Assembly: GCA_030144725.1 (NCBI GenBank)
Contig: JASKMD010000029.1
Span: forward strand, 15,767,135 to 15,831,134
DNA length: 64,000 bases
Source of the DNA: Haematococcus lacustris
Lineage: Eukaryota > Chlorophyta > Chlorophyceae > Chlamydomonadales > Haematococcaceae
Direction: 5' to 3'
In this document: one piece after another, positions 25,013 through 36,614 of the stretch
Numbering within the stretch: the first letter of the stretch is position 1
How the letters are laid out: each line of letters opens with the position of its first letter
The notes under the pieces: generated by a model
Told to the model about the DNA's origin: nothing
The model's input: only the letters and a program-made list of their open reading frames with translations
Database searches by the model: none
Position numbers and translations under genes: made by a program

Positions 25013-27164
25013 TCATGGCTTGAACGCCTTTGGAATCTCCTGACCCTCGGGGATGAACTTCAGGGCGGCGGCGTTCATGCAGTAGCGCTTTCCTGTTGGC
25101 GCTGGACCTGCACATGCATTCCCAGAATGTTGCAACCCATCCTGAGTCATGAGCACAAGTCGCAGCTTGCACATGAAGACTCCGACACATGGAGCACATG
25201 GGGGCCCAACAACAAAAAGCTACCCAGTGGCATGAGTTCCCCTCTGCCTGACCCACATGCCCACAGCCCCCTCACCATCGTCAAACACATGGCCCAGATG
25301 AGCTCCGCTGCGGGCACAGAGAACCTCGGTGCGTGGCATGAAGGCTATCGAGTTGTCCACCACCTCTGCATGCACACAATGGTCAACAGAGGAACACTAG
25401 CACAGAGTAGCATGGGCATGGGCATGGCGCTGTCAGCAGCGCCCTAGTGCTGGACGTAGCGCCGGACAAACATGCAGTATCTCGTGGTTGCCCAATACCA
25501 CAGTGATCTTGCAATGGACAGTCCATGAAGTGACCTTAGTGTCAGTGGAACAGCGTTCATCAGACCTCAGCAGCAACCCCTGTGGAGCCCACTGCACAGC
25601 CCTTAGGGAGCTGTCCCACGAACTACCTCCTAGTACCCATGCCGTGCTGGGCATCCTTTACAACCTGCCGGCCAGCCCCACAGCCATCACCAGCATTGCG
25701 CTTGCCAATCTTACCCTGTTGATTTTGTTGTTGCTTGTATAGTGTACAGCACTTGAGTGATCTGCCCTTCCATAACCCTGCTAGCTCTTGCTTGGATGGC
25801 TGGCCTCATTCCCGCCCCTGCTGCAACTCACCAATCACGTGCTCTTTGTCAATGGGAGCGAAGAAGCTGGGCCAGCCAGTACCTGCCAGGACACCATCAC
25901 TCAACATGAGTGACTTTAGCCCAACCTGCTTGCACCTTAACGAATCGCAGTTGAGCAGGGCAGTGGACTGCCACATCACAGGCATGGCACTTGGCCCCCA
26001 GCAGCTGACCTGCAAAGCTATTGCCTAGACAGCTCCCTAATTGCATGTCACATGCAGGGATGCACACGTGCTATGGGAACTTTTGCCATGTCTGGGTGTC
26101 TGGGTGCTTGAGGCAGGGCGCTGGCAGGCAGTGATGCGGGTGAGAGCTGCAGGGCAGGTTAAGAGCTGTGGGTCAGCGCAGGAATATAACAAGTGTTTCC
26201 CATGTTCTGCTCTCAGATGCTCCACTGCAGTGTGTCTCACCACTGTCAAACTTGGTGTCGCTGCTGAACAGCGGCAGGTCTCCCACTGCAAGCAAAGCGC
26301 CAGCACATGGTGGGCGCTGCAGGTACAAGTAAGCCAGTCCGGCTCCAGCTACAGTGCTGATGTGCGGCACTGAGGGTCAGACACCAGCTTCATGGTGTAA
26401 GAGCGCACCCAAGTGAGCAATCATGAGGTGCAAGTCACAGCATGTGTTGGTATTCACAGCGTACACGACGCCTGGTAGGCAGGACTAGCCGCATGAGTAC
26501 CTTTGATAAGTTTTGCTGTCCTATTGGAGCAGCAGTGGCTGGGTCACAAGTAACTGGCGTCGCCTGGTTGCCTGACATACTCTAGGCATACCTGCTGCAC
26601 TGCCATGCCTCACACTGGGTGTACTCACATGCACAGACATAGGTGCCGCGCTGCTTGTTGTCGTGCTTGTAGCCATTCACTGTGGTGCCAGAGAATGGCC
26701 GCTCCGTGCCGTGCTCCAACACTACATGCTGGGCCATGCGAGGCAGGGGGTTGGCTGCTGCGGCTCTCTCCTCAGCTGTGAGAGGGGTGATGTCATAGCC
26801 ACTCTTAGAAAACTTCCTCTCTTCCGCTCCTGCCCAATGCAGCAAGGAGTGAGAGGGCAAAGCGGCTGTACAGGCCCGGTGGGGGCCTTTAGTGCTGCTG
26901 GAGGAGGTGGCCGAGGTGTGCCTCACCAGTAGATGGCTTCCATCCCTTAGCGCTGGTGGCGTTGCCCATGAAGCCGAACAGTGCGTGCACCCGCGCTGAG
27001 CTCCTGCCCAAGGTCCGAGCGCTATGTGCCCCTCTGCGAAACGGCACGTGAGTGACCGTGAGGGGGACGAAGGCCCTCTGTGATAGCTGCACACACGTCA
27101 GCTTACCTTGCTGACAGCATCGCGTAGTTCTGTGCGGAACTTCACGAAGATTACCATGCAACAT
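25013..27164 (-). CDS. Peptide-methionine (R)-S-oxide reductase, plastid-type MsrB, six exons
   Basis: MsrB reduces the R epimer of methionine sulfoxide in proteins. Exons in transcript order: 27164-26927, 26829-26629, 26285-26241, 25882-25832, 25365-25276 and 25107-25013. Exon 1 is Arg/Ser/Ala-rich like a transit peptide. Exon 2 has KSGYDITPLTAEER and GTERPFSGT. Exons 3-4 give LPLFSSDTKFDSG joined to GTGWPSFFAP. Exon 5 gives EVLCARSGAHLGHVFDDG. Exon 6 gives PAPTGKRYCMNAAALKFIPE with the catalytic Cys. The resolving-Cys position before GWPS is Thr, and the usual CxxC pairs read CALG and CARS, so zinc-binding cysteines appear lost. Thr there is typical of plant MSRB1-type enzymes. The hAT terminus lies 17 bp past the stop, so the native 3' UTR must be within transposon sequence. 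Confidence 0.88.
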
Positions 27165-27432
27165 CAGTGGCTAGCATGCAACGACGTTTCACACGCATCA
27201 CAAGATGACAATAACGTGAGGCCAGCTGGTATCGCATTAACTGCAACCCTAGCTGTCATTTTGCATGTCCTGACAACGTGAGAATACCCCACTTCTGATC
27301 CATACAGCCCTCAAAAGTACTCCAAACTGAAGCAAGAGTTGTAATCGAACACAGGATGTGAGCGCACTATTGCAAAGGCTACTGTTCTGCTCCTTCTACT
27401 CACTTCAGACCAACAAAACTTATTTAACAAGG
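27165..27432. other. MsrB 5' flank, no gene seen
   Basis: Short intergenic stretch between the MsrB start and the right end of the conserved block of relic F2b. It presumably contains the MsrB promoter; no specific motif stands out. Confidence 0.5.
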
Positions 27433-27625
27433 AACAACATGTTGGACTGTGGGTAATCTCACTCAGCTACTACAAACATGTTGTAGCATCCTCGGTCGCA
27501 CCCTTGATGACTATCAACCCCACACCGGTGGCACTCTTTCCCCTTGACCACTGGGCACCTCACCAAAACTAACAGCTTAACGCTTAGAAGGCTAACAGCC
27601 TGTGTAAACTACTAGGGCCTATGCA
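27433..27625 (-). other. Second copy of the conserved 3' block downstream of a TnpB/Fanzor-like relic
   Basis: Read on the minus strand this begins GCATAGGCCCTAGTAGTTT at the stop codon of the ORF 27858-27619. It matches 5397-5588 for about 190 nt with a few short indels, then both copies diverge after AACATGTTGTT. Conservation is higher than in the flanking coding relics, which differ in sequence, so the block may have an RNA or end-recognition role. Confidence 0.45.
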
Positions 27626-27858
27626 TTGTTGTTGCTGGGCTGGTCAGTTGGCGAGTGCAGCTCACAAGGCTGGCGGGCATGCATTGAGGAGCTGACACGG
27701 CTGGTGATGAATTCATCAACGATCACCAACCTGTCAAGTCTGGGATCTGCGCTATGCCTGCTGGGCTGCTGCACCACCCTGCGAAACCCCTCCCGCACCG
27801 CCCCCGCCTTCCACCCACCCTGGCTGAAGTTGCCCGCTCCCACTTCAGCTCCGCCCAT
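27619..27858 (-). pseudogene. TnpB/Fanzor-like relic F2b: region around VDEF(R)TSRV
   Basis: The ORF reads GNFSQGGWKAGAVREGFRR, then LVIVDEFITSRVSSS, and ends NNNA-stop. In TnpB/Fanzor-like proteins of green algae a VDEFRTSRVC-type motif begins the zinc-ribbon segment between RuvC-II and RuvC-III. Here the expected cysteines are mostly replaced, and the RuvC-III segment that should follow is missing, so the gene is broken. The stop coincides with the start of the conserved block 27625-27433, exactly as for relic F1. Confidence 0.45.
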
Positions 27859-27966
27859 CCAGTGTGTGTGCCTCCGCCATTACTACTAGCTCAAGCTCCT
27901 GCAGCTTTTGCACACACACATCCCCTTCGTGACGGGTTGAGCATCATATGCTGGGTTTATGTGCCG

Positions 27967-28236
27967 CTATATGTGCCGCCACTTGCGCAACACGGCCTTG
28001 TCGTGCAAGTGCAGCCAGTCCCGGCCTAGCCTGCTCGGTAGTGGCATGGGTGGGCGGCTTTCCCATATGCAAAGCTCAATGGGACGTGGCCCTAGGCCCA
28101 CGGCACAGCGGCAAATGTTTAGCGCGGCTGACATGTCCCGGTCAGAGAACCTGCATTTCAGGCTGCAGGGGTGTAATGGGGGAGGCGAAGTGTCAGTCAT
28201 AGCACATGGGGAAGCTGCAGGGGTGGGGGTATACAA
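27967..28236 (-). pseudogene. TnpB/Fanzor-like relic F2a: RuvC-III segment
   Basis: The minus-strand ORF contains CRFSDRDMSAALNICRCA followed by GPRPIELC and KAVLRKWR. DRDxSAALNI is the RuvC-III signature of TnpB/Fanzor-like proteins; RPxELC is shared with relics F1 and F3. It lies 5' of relic F2b on the same strand, although in one protein RuvC-III would come after the VDEF segment. The two are therefore pieces of different copies or a rearranged one. Confidence 0.6.
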
Positions 28237-28337
28237 CAGCTATGCACACAGCACCAAATGCCACAGCATTATGTAGTGGTGGCATGGGAATCATGCCTTG
28301 GCACCGCATGTTCCACAGCACAGCATGTTCCACAGCA

Positions 28338-29456
28338 CAGCCAGCTTGGCGGCCTGGCGACTATGCTTGCCATTGGTCTGCTTGCTGGCTGCGGCCGGGC
28401 TTTATCTCTCGCCGGGCCAAGAAATCCAGGTCAGCTTTCAACCCGGCACAGCGGACTGTCAGAATCGACTGACAGCTGCGCTTGGTGCTGGAGCTGAAGC
28501 TGAGCAGCGGCGCATCACTTGCAGGTGGTGACCGGCCGCCAATATATACCCATGACCCGACAACCCCAAGCAGACACCATACCACTGGGAGCAGAAGTCC
28601 AGAAGCAGGGCAGCAGACGTCACGCAATGCAAGACAAGGATGGTTCCATGGCTTGCATAAGCTGCTCCTGTCCAAGCACAGTTTCCTACTTGCGGCCTCT
28701 TGGTGGAAGGAACCACAAAGGCACATGATGTCAGCTTGTGCCACACAGAAGCAGGTGAGAGGCAACAGTGCAATGATGTCTAGTTGGTTTTATTTGCCAA
28801 ACACTATGCTGCAGTGTGAGATTGATCTTGTTGGCAATGCTTCCCCTTGCAGGCCAAGCCTGGGCTTCGCCGGCAAACATCTGCTGGACTTCGCCAGTCT
28901 GGCATCTGGCAGCCAAGCATGCCCCGCATCTCCTCCGGCCACGCCATGCACGACATGCAGCACAGGCGAAGCATGGAGATGCAGCAGTGGCGTGGCCAGG
29001 CAGTGGCACACCCTGACACAGATGGAGCATCATCGTCAGCCGCCACATCTGCAGCAGGCTCACGTAAGCAGCAGCAGCTATGCACGCAGCACCAATTGCC
29101 ACAGCATTATGTGGTGGTGGCATGGGAATCATACCTTGGCACCGCATGTAAGCACAGCATGTTCCTCAGCAGGCTGACTGGTGTGCTGTCCATGCCCGCT
29201 CCCTTGGGTGCAGGCCCCAATGCGGCCAGCAGTTGGCGGGCCCAACAGCTGGCAGACCAGCACCTCACGGTGCCGCACAGCGGCCAACTGGCCATGGATT
29301 GCCTGGGCAGTGACGCAACACACCCAATTATGCATGAGGTCGCACAGGTATGAGGTTGCATGAGGTATGGACAGTCCGCCACCCTGGGCATCAGTTGTGA
29401 AGCAGTAGCGACCCAACGCTAGGGTGCTGTGCTGCAGCTTGCTTGCTGCTGGCAAG
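28338..29456 (+). pseudogene. Inverted partial duplicate of START-gene exons 2 to about 5
   Basis: The plus strand here matches the minus strand of 34803-35926 at high identity with small indels (one of about 17 bp near 28548-28565). It reproduces the exon encoding LAAWRLCLPLVxxLAAAGLYL-like sequence, the following RTVRID exon and two downstream exons with splice sites. In this copy the exon after RTVRID has a TGA where the other copy has Leu (TTA), so it is a pseudogene. It lacks exon 1 and all START-domain exons. The two copies are 5.3 kb apart in opposite orientation and could form a long hairpin transcript. Confidence 0.75.
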
Positions 29457-29754
29457 GAATGTGTCACTTACAGGTCATGTAGGCCACCTGCAAGGACACA
29501 TCTCAATGCTCAGTTGCAAGATCAAGTGTTTGCAGGATTATTCACGATCTAGTAAGGTCGATCGACTTGCTTCCTTACCCCTCACCTTAACCTTGTCCTC
29601 ATCCCTGTTGCACATGAAGCTGGTGGAGCAGCCTAGCAGGCCCGTCATGTTTGTCAGCGCACCAAGGCTGAGCAGGCAGCAGAGCCCACCCAGCCCGTCT
29701 AGGGCAAAGGCAAGGCCAAGGGCAAGGCTTTCATACCCAAGCCAGCACCACAGC

Positions 29755-29860
29755 CTGGCAGGTGGCTGGACAGGGACTGCAATGCATCGCTCAACGTGCA
29801 GCGCATTGGGGAGAGCAGGTGGCGCCCGCTGGAGCTGTGCTGAGGCCTAGGCGACAAGCG
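29755..29860 (+). pseudogene. TnpB/Fanzor-like relic F3: RuvC-III segment
   Basis: In one frame the sequence reads GRWLDRDCNASLNVQRIGES and RWRPLELC, then a stop, followed by a remnant resembling GDKRLQDRPH in the same frame. It is nearest to relic F1 (RIGES, RPLELC) but lacks the conserved 3' block of F1 and F2b. The next ~150 bp (to about 30000) look like the 3' flank of a different subfamily. Confidence 0.5.
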
Positions 29861-29999
29861 GCTGCAAGACCGGCCACACAAGGCCCAGTAGCATCAGCAG
29901 CCTGTTGGGGCACAGTAGGTCACCCCCGCCATTGGCCCCGCAAATGTGAGACGGTCTGGGGCGCGAATCTCCGTGAAGCTCGTGACAAAGTTTTGACGC

Positions 30000-31910
30000 A
30001 GCCGGGTGTAACAGGCGTATGCGGCACCCAGCAGCCGCAAAACACTAGCTCAGATCAGCGCCCGCCCAAACCTGACCTGTGCTTTCCGCTTCTAAAAGAC
30101 TCACGCACATCATAAGGCGAGGCTGCCAATCCTTCTACGCACGCCGTAAGCCAACGGCACAAGTGCAGTACGCCTGCTTGCATGTCAGTGCATGGAGCAT
30201 ATAATTTGTGAATATGCGCACAAGTCAGCCTGCTGGCACCCCTTACCTCACTGACGTTGCGGCATGACTCAATGCAAATGTAAGCTGCCTTATGACAGCG
30301 CTACATCATCACTTGGCAATATGTTGTCGGGATGGCTCGGGATGGCTCTGGCTTTTAGTGTTACATGTGCCGTGGTGCCTCAACTTCTTACTCAACTTCA
30401 GCAGGCACATGTCACGCAACTCATTCTTTGATTTACTTGAAGATTTACCCCTCTGATGTTATTGTGCTTGAACCATGCGCATGAGTGTGTGCCCCCTTTT
30501 GAACCATGCGCATTTAGTGTGTGCGGCCTGCTTGGGCCCCGTAGTGTGTGCCCCCTTTTGAACTGGTGGCAGCTTACAATAAGCGCATGTTTGTCATGCC
30601 AACTCTACACCATAGCCCTGTCACAAGGGCCAGGCAATGGTGTAGGTGATAGGCGCCCACGCTATGTGCAATGTACATGGAAACATAACTCCACACAGCC
30701 CCATGACACGCACCTGAGTGGTCCCTAGTTGTCCGACTCTAAATGTAGGCTGAACTCCTCCTCCAGCACCATGTGAGGTCTTTTGATTAGGGAGCGGGCG
30801 ACCATGGTGGCCAACCACTATGTTTGGGGCCTTCAACGCCACGTCGGCATCACCCTAGAGGACTGAGGAGTGCGCGTTACAACCCAACATTGTACAACTG
30901 CTACACGTCCACAACGCCTCCATATCTCACTGTTTGCAAGCCTAGCGGGCTCGTGTACATGCTTGCATGCGCTGCAGCCTATCATATCGCACGCTTCAAG
31001 CATTCATCATTAAACGCGTCATTCTATGCATCAGGTACAGCTCCATCGTCACCACCTCTCCGTAACAATACAATTTCGGCAAAACTGGGGTCCCACCTCC
31101 TGGCAACTGCCACACCCCTCCCCACTAGCACTACACCGCAGTCTTTGCCACAACCTACTTGCCTGTCATCTGCCTGCCCTTGCCCACTTACTGCCAATCA
31201 GCCAACTCATCAGGTCACACAGGGGCACTGCAATGGAACATGTTTTTCCATGTTGGATGAGTTATGATGGACTGCAATGGCATGGCCCTCCTCATCCTAG
31301 TCCACATCAACTTTGCCGCCACAGTAGGTCAGGACATGGGTTGTGAGAGCAAGGAGACGGCACGACAAGTCAGTGCGACCATCACAGCTCAGTGCATGGT
31401 CGCATGCGCCCGCCTGAACACGTTAGCACATGGCATGGAGCATGGCATGCCTGCATAGTGTCCGATGTGACACACATTAGCAGCCTGCACTACCCTGGTC
31501 ACCACTCTGGCCTGCTCTGCCCTGCTGCCCTGCACTGAGCTGAGGGGTGCTGGTGTTAATCCACCGTCACCCTGCAGGTTCCTGAGGAAGGCACTGGGCA
31601 TACACATTGCCATCATAATAAAGCACAACATGCTGCATAGCCACTGCCTGACCTCTCACAACCCTCTCTGCACACTGCCTGGTAGACAACTGCCCGGGGC
31701 TGGCAGGGCGCCCAAACACACGCCAGCTCACACTGCTACACCATCCGTGTGTGAATGGGTAGATGTCCACCCACCTCCACTCTCACTACACACTTCACAA
31801 ACACACCACTCACTGATGCTGCCCAGCTGAGTGTCAGGCATCACACATAAGCCAGTCGTACAGCTAAAACTCTTGACAGGCAGGGCTTGCTGCGCAGCCC
31901 ACAGGGGTTG
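30000..31910. other. No gene recognised
   Basis: About 1.9 kb without a recognisable protein or splice pattern. A short direct repeat occurs at about 30471-30565, where TTTTGAACCATGCGCAT-like and GTGTGTGCCCCCTTTTGAAC-like words recur. Probably degraded repeats plus the 3' flank of the START gene. Confidence 0.5.
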
Positions 31911-31920
31911 AGGCTAGGGG

Positions 31921-34900
31921 TCAGGCAGATGAAGAGGGAGGCTGCTGCCAGCCGTCCAGCTCGAACACAAAGCCATGCAGGGTGACAATCTGCCATTGCA
32001 CGCTGTTAGCTGTGGGGGGCTCCTGGCCAGCCACCAGGAGGTACCATGCCCTGCCTTGGGCCAGGGGCCTTGCCAGCCTGCACATCCGTGACCAGGCTGC
32101 CATAGCTCAGGGCACAGCCGTCCACCACCACCCTGCACTGGGCGAAATGCCTAGCGGCGGGCCGGGGCAGCGGTGGCTTGCCATTGGCAGCCTGGGTGCA
32201 GGCGGCCTTGCGAGCCAAGTGCGCTGCTTGCAACTGCTGCATGCCCACGTGCTGCTGCATCAGCTCCGGGTGCTGCAGCAGGTCGGGGTACACTGGGGGT
32301 GCGGAGGCAGTAGGGGAGGTGAGCGCCAGGGAGGCAGGGACAGGAGGCATGCGCAGCCCGGTCTGCAGCACCGCTGCATCAGCAAGCGGCGCAGGCACGG
32401 GGGGCAGGGCCACCAGCCAATGTGCCAGCTGCCCTCCCACCTGCGGGGCCCTCTTGGCAACCCCCCGGCCTCTGCTTGTTGGGGAAGGCAGCAGGTGGTG
32501 GGCTGCGCGGTGGTGTGTGGTGGAGGGCAGGCTGGGTGTTGGTTCTGAGGCCATGCTGTTCTGGCGGGAGAGCACATGATGCACCAGGGGTGGCCCCACC
32601 GCTCTGACAGCCACGGTGGCCAGCTTGGTGAGCATGCGGCGGCCCCACCTGCGGACCCCCCGCCCGCTGCCTGCCTTGCTGCCTGACCCGCCAGGCCACA
32701 GAGGGTGTGAGGAGATGTGTGAGCAGGAGGAGGGGAGGACACCGCCGACCTCAGACCCAGCGACACTGGCTCCCCCATCCAGCTCGCTGCTGGCCTGGGG
32801 CCGAGGCCTGCCCTGGGGCCCGGCCAGTGACTGGTGCAGGACCCACAGGCAGGTGGCCAGGCGCTGCCGCCCTGCTTGCACCAGCAGTGACAGCCCAGCT
32901 CCCACTGCGCCAAAGCACTGGCACACCGTAGCGAGCAGGCTGCGCAACGGAAGGGTGAGGGATGCCAGCAGGGGGTTGAGGTCTGCAGCAGCAGCCCCAG
33001 CAGACGGCCAACCCAGGCACCAGGCTGCTGCTGTGCGCAGGTAGGGGAGGTAATGTGCAGGCAGTCTGCTGGCTTTGACGGCCCCAGGCCCTTGCTGGCC
33101 TGCAGTTCCCCTAGGGCATGCCTTGCTGACTACCTGCTTTTCTGACTTGGAGGGATGGCGGCTGGGTGGGGTGCTGCATTGAGCTGCAGCTGGCTGTACT
33201 GGCTCCATGAGGTGGGGTTGCTTTGTGTCTGGCTCAATGCTGGGTTCCGCCCTGGCTGCATGGTCACAGCAGGCAGCTTGCAGGGCAGCACTGCAGCGGG
33301 CGATGGCTGTGCAGCCGGGCTCAGAGGTGAGGTAGAGCCGCAGGGCTGCCTGAGTCTTCTGCGCCATTGGCCACAGCCCTTTGCGAATGCTGAGGTTGGC
33401 CAAGCCCGAGTTCACTGCGCTGTCCTCAAAGTAGACGGACACCACCTCAGAGGCAGGCTGGCTGGAGCCACACAGGGAGGCAGTGGCCCTGCAGCAGCAG
33501 CACAGCAGCCAGCCCAGCAGCAGGGTAAGCAGCTGGTGGAGCAGCTACTGTGCTTGACCACAACAGGGAGAGCAGCACCAGTGTGGGAGCAAGAACTTGG
33601 CTAGCAGTACTGCATTAATGGTCGCGATAGCCGCAGACAGCGCACCCAGCCTGCCTGCCAGTTAACACTGCAGCCCCAATGCCGTGATGGCAGCTGTTCT
33701 CTCCATTGTCGTGATGCCAGCCCCACTTGCAAAGCAGCACACCTGATGGCTTGACCAGACACAAAGTCCTGCACCTTCACAGTCCTGCACCCTGCAGCTG
33801 GCAGGGCCGGGTGGGCGGTCGCACGGCTCACGATGTAGGCGCCACCATCGTCCTGCTTGGCCCATACACGCCTCGCGTACACATACTCACGCTGGGCCAT
33901 AGGCGCTGGGAAGCGTGAGCGCGCGTACAGGAAGCAGGAGCGGCCCAGGCAAGCAGCCTCCAGCTCCACTTGGCTGTAGAGTGCAGCACACGCAAACCCC
34001 CTGCCGTCCCGCTGCTGCTGGGCTGTGCAGCTTGCTTGCAACTTTGCGTCACAGAGTGCGGCGGAAGGCTGGGATGGGTTTCTGAGCGGCTTTGTCTCGC
34101 GATTGACCTGGTCTGCAGCGGTGGTCTGGGTTGGGGGATGCAGCACTGTGATGACTGCACACTTGTCGTCCCAGACGCTCTTGTAGCTGCCATCCAGCTG
34201 GAAGGACACCAGCTGTGCGGGGGTGCAGCCCTCGTACACTGCAGGCAGGCCACCACAATGCCCTCTTTGCCCTCTTGCCCTCTTTCAGCACCCCTGGTCA
34301 ACACAGCCTGATGCTACGTTCTGCAAGGGGTGGTGATCCTGACACATGGCAGCGACAACAGTAGGACACTGCCTCAATATGCGGTGACAGGAGGACGTTG
34401 TGCCAGCTACACCCCCCAGCAGCTGCAACCCCTACAACTGCATTTCTGGCCCTCCCTGCCGCTTGACGATGCCCAGTGCGTCCACTCCCTGTGCAGCCCA
34501 CTCACCAGTGCGGGTGCGGTACACGTACAACCCCTTGCGCAGGTAGCGGCGCCAGGCCCAATAATGCAGGCCAGTGCGGGGGCAGGCCTCCGCAGCCACT
34601 GCTTCCCACCCCTTCTCCCAGCCAGCCACGTCGTCAGTGCTGCCCAGCAGGCTGTCCTGGCTGTGGCCCACTGCACCAGACATGCCTGACTGGCTCAAGG
34701 CCAGCTCAGCAGAGGACTCGCCCAGCAGGGCCCCAAACTGCAGCAGATGAGTCGAGGTGACCACCTGCAGGCAGCGGCGGGTGCGGGTGCTGGTGCCACA
34801 TCCTTGCCAGCAGCAAGCAAGCTGCAACACAGCACCCTAGCGTGGGGTCGCTGCTGCTTCACAACTGATGCCCAGGGTGGCGGACTGTCCATACCTCATG

Positions 34901-36081
34901 CGATTCCATACCTGTGTGACCTCATGCATAACTGGATGTGTTGCGTCACTGCCCAGGCAATCCATGGCCAGTTGGCCGCTGTGCGGCACCGTGAGGTGCT
35001 GGTCTGCAAGCTGCTGGGCCCGCCAACTGCTGGCCGCATTGGGGCCTGCACCCAAGGGAGCGGGCATGGACAGCACACCAGTCAGCCTGCTGTGGACATG
35101 TACTGTGGAACATGCTGTTGCAGTGCCAGGGCATGATTCCCATGCCACCACTACATAATGCTGTGGCATTTGGTGCTGAGTGCATAGCTGCTGCTGCTTA
35201 CGTGAGCCTGCTGCAGATGTGGCAGCTGACGATGATGCTCCATCTGTGTCAGGGTGTGCCACCGCCTGGCCACGCCACTGCAGCATCTCCATGCTTCGCC
35301 TGTGCTGCATGTCATGCATGGCGTGGCCGGAGGAGATACGGGGCATGCTTGGCTGCCAGATGCCAGACTGGCGAAGTCCAGCAGATGTTTGCCGGCGAGG
35401 CCCAGGCTTGGCCTTCAAGGGGAAGCACGAGTCAGCATCGCCAACAAGATCAACCTCACACTACAGCATAGTGTGTGGTAAATGAAACCAACTAGACATC
35501 ATTGCACCATTGCCTCTCACCTGCTTCTGTGTGGCGCAAGCTGACATTATGTGCCTTGGTTGTGGTTCCTTCCACCAAGAGGCCGCAAGGAGGAAACTGT
35601 GCTTGGACAGGAGCAGCTTATGCAATCCATGGAACCATCCTTGTCTTGCATTGCGTGACCTTTGCTGCCCTGCTTCTGGACTTCTGCTCCCAGTGGTATG
35701 GTGTCTGCTTGGGGTATGTATTGGCGGCCGGTCACCACCTGCAAATGACGCGGCGCTGCTCAGCTCCAGCACCAAGCGCAGCTGTAAGTCAATTCTGACA
35801 GTCCGCTGTGCCGGGTTGAAAGCTGACCTGGAATTCTTGGCCCGGCGAGAGATAAAGCCCGGCCGCAGCCAGCGAGTAGACCAACGGCAAGCATAGTCGC
35901 CAGGCCGCCAAGCTGGTCGGGCTGGTCTTCGTGCTGCTGCCTACGAACACCTGAACATAGCATAAGGCACAAGGCCGGGTGCAGCTAGCCAGCGTCACCG
36001 CCCTTACCTCCAAGCGGCTAGAAGCAGCTTGCATAGCTGCACGAGAAGCACTGCCGAGAGGGCCGGCAGCACGAAGGTCAT
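31921..36081 (-). CDS. Membrane-anchored START-domain (lipid-transfer-like) protein
   Basis: START domains bind lipids or sterols in a hydrophobic tunnel. Exon 1 (36081-36008) encodes a hydrophobic start, MTFVLPALSAVLLVQLCKLL; exon 2 (35936-35828) a second membrane segment; exon 3 is 35805-35739; further exons lie near 35408-34850. The START domain begins in 34764-34506 (HYWAWRRYLRKGLYVYRTR), continues in 34238-33743 (YEGCTPAQLVSFQLDG, then REYVYARRVWAKQDDGGAYI and VKVQDFVSGQAIR) and ends at the start of the last exon (from 33461: EVVSVYFEDSAVNSGLANLS, IRKGLWPMAQKTQAALR). These match plant START proteins closely. The remaining ~430 residues are low-complexity with one hydrophobic patch. The frame of the final codons is uncertain: one frame stops at 32006, another at 31921 with the more natural AWYLLVAGQEPP. 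Exons 2-5 are duplicated inverted at 28338-29456. Confidence 0.8.
34803..35926. repeat. Arm of a ~1.1-kb inverted repeat (partner 28338-29456)
   Basis: This is the copy still joined to the rest of the START gene. It differs from its partner by scattered substitutions and small indels. At the exon near 35408 the acceptor reads AAG here and CAG in the partner. Confidence 0.8.
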
Positions 36082-36380
36082 GGCATTAGCTTGCCTAGCG
36101 CCTCCAGGCTTGCTGCTGTGCCCTATGATATGTAGGCAGGCTGTGACCGCGGCAGGTAGCATTTGGTCAAAAGGTTCGATAACGCGTTAATGGCAGGACC
36201 TGGTCTAAGCATAACACTGCGGCCCTAGCTGTCTATTCACAGGGGTGCCTACCACTAGCAGGCTCAGTATCCCCGGACCAAAAGTTAACCCGCACAATGT
36301 GAGAAAACCCCAACCAAATGTTGCCTTCCATCGGTGGGGTCGCGCTGTGTGTGCTACCCGTGGCATAGACTGGAAAGCAG
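36082..36380. promoter_or_regulatory. Ancestral bidirectional promoter region between START and DUF5054 genes
   Basis: Before the insertions, the START start codon (36081, minus) and the DUF5054 start codon would have been only about 360 bp apart, head to head. The stretch 36181-36380 is duplicated at 51702-51901. The left 100 bp stayed only with the START gene. No TATA box is obvious. Confidence 0.5.
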
Positions 36381-36614
36381 TGTGAAGGGGCACAGCCGTG
36401 CCAATTACATTAGTTGAAGGAAGAACACAAGTACAGATGCATAAGCGGTGCACTAGAGGCTGACGCCCTACGTGCAACAGATAGAACGACACCATACCTG
36501 TGAAGGGGCACAGCCGTGCCAACTTCACAGGTGCACCACGCAGCCTAAGCAAGGCTGGTCACACTAAACAAGTATAACCTAGGCAAGTGGTCTTGGACTG
36601 ACATCCCCACTACA
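36381..36614 (-). repeat. 3' LTR of the Copia element
   Basis: 234 bp, by eye identical to 40265-40498. It contains an internal repeat of CTGTGAAGGGGCACAGCCG-like sequence near its start and middle. Confidence 0.92.
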
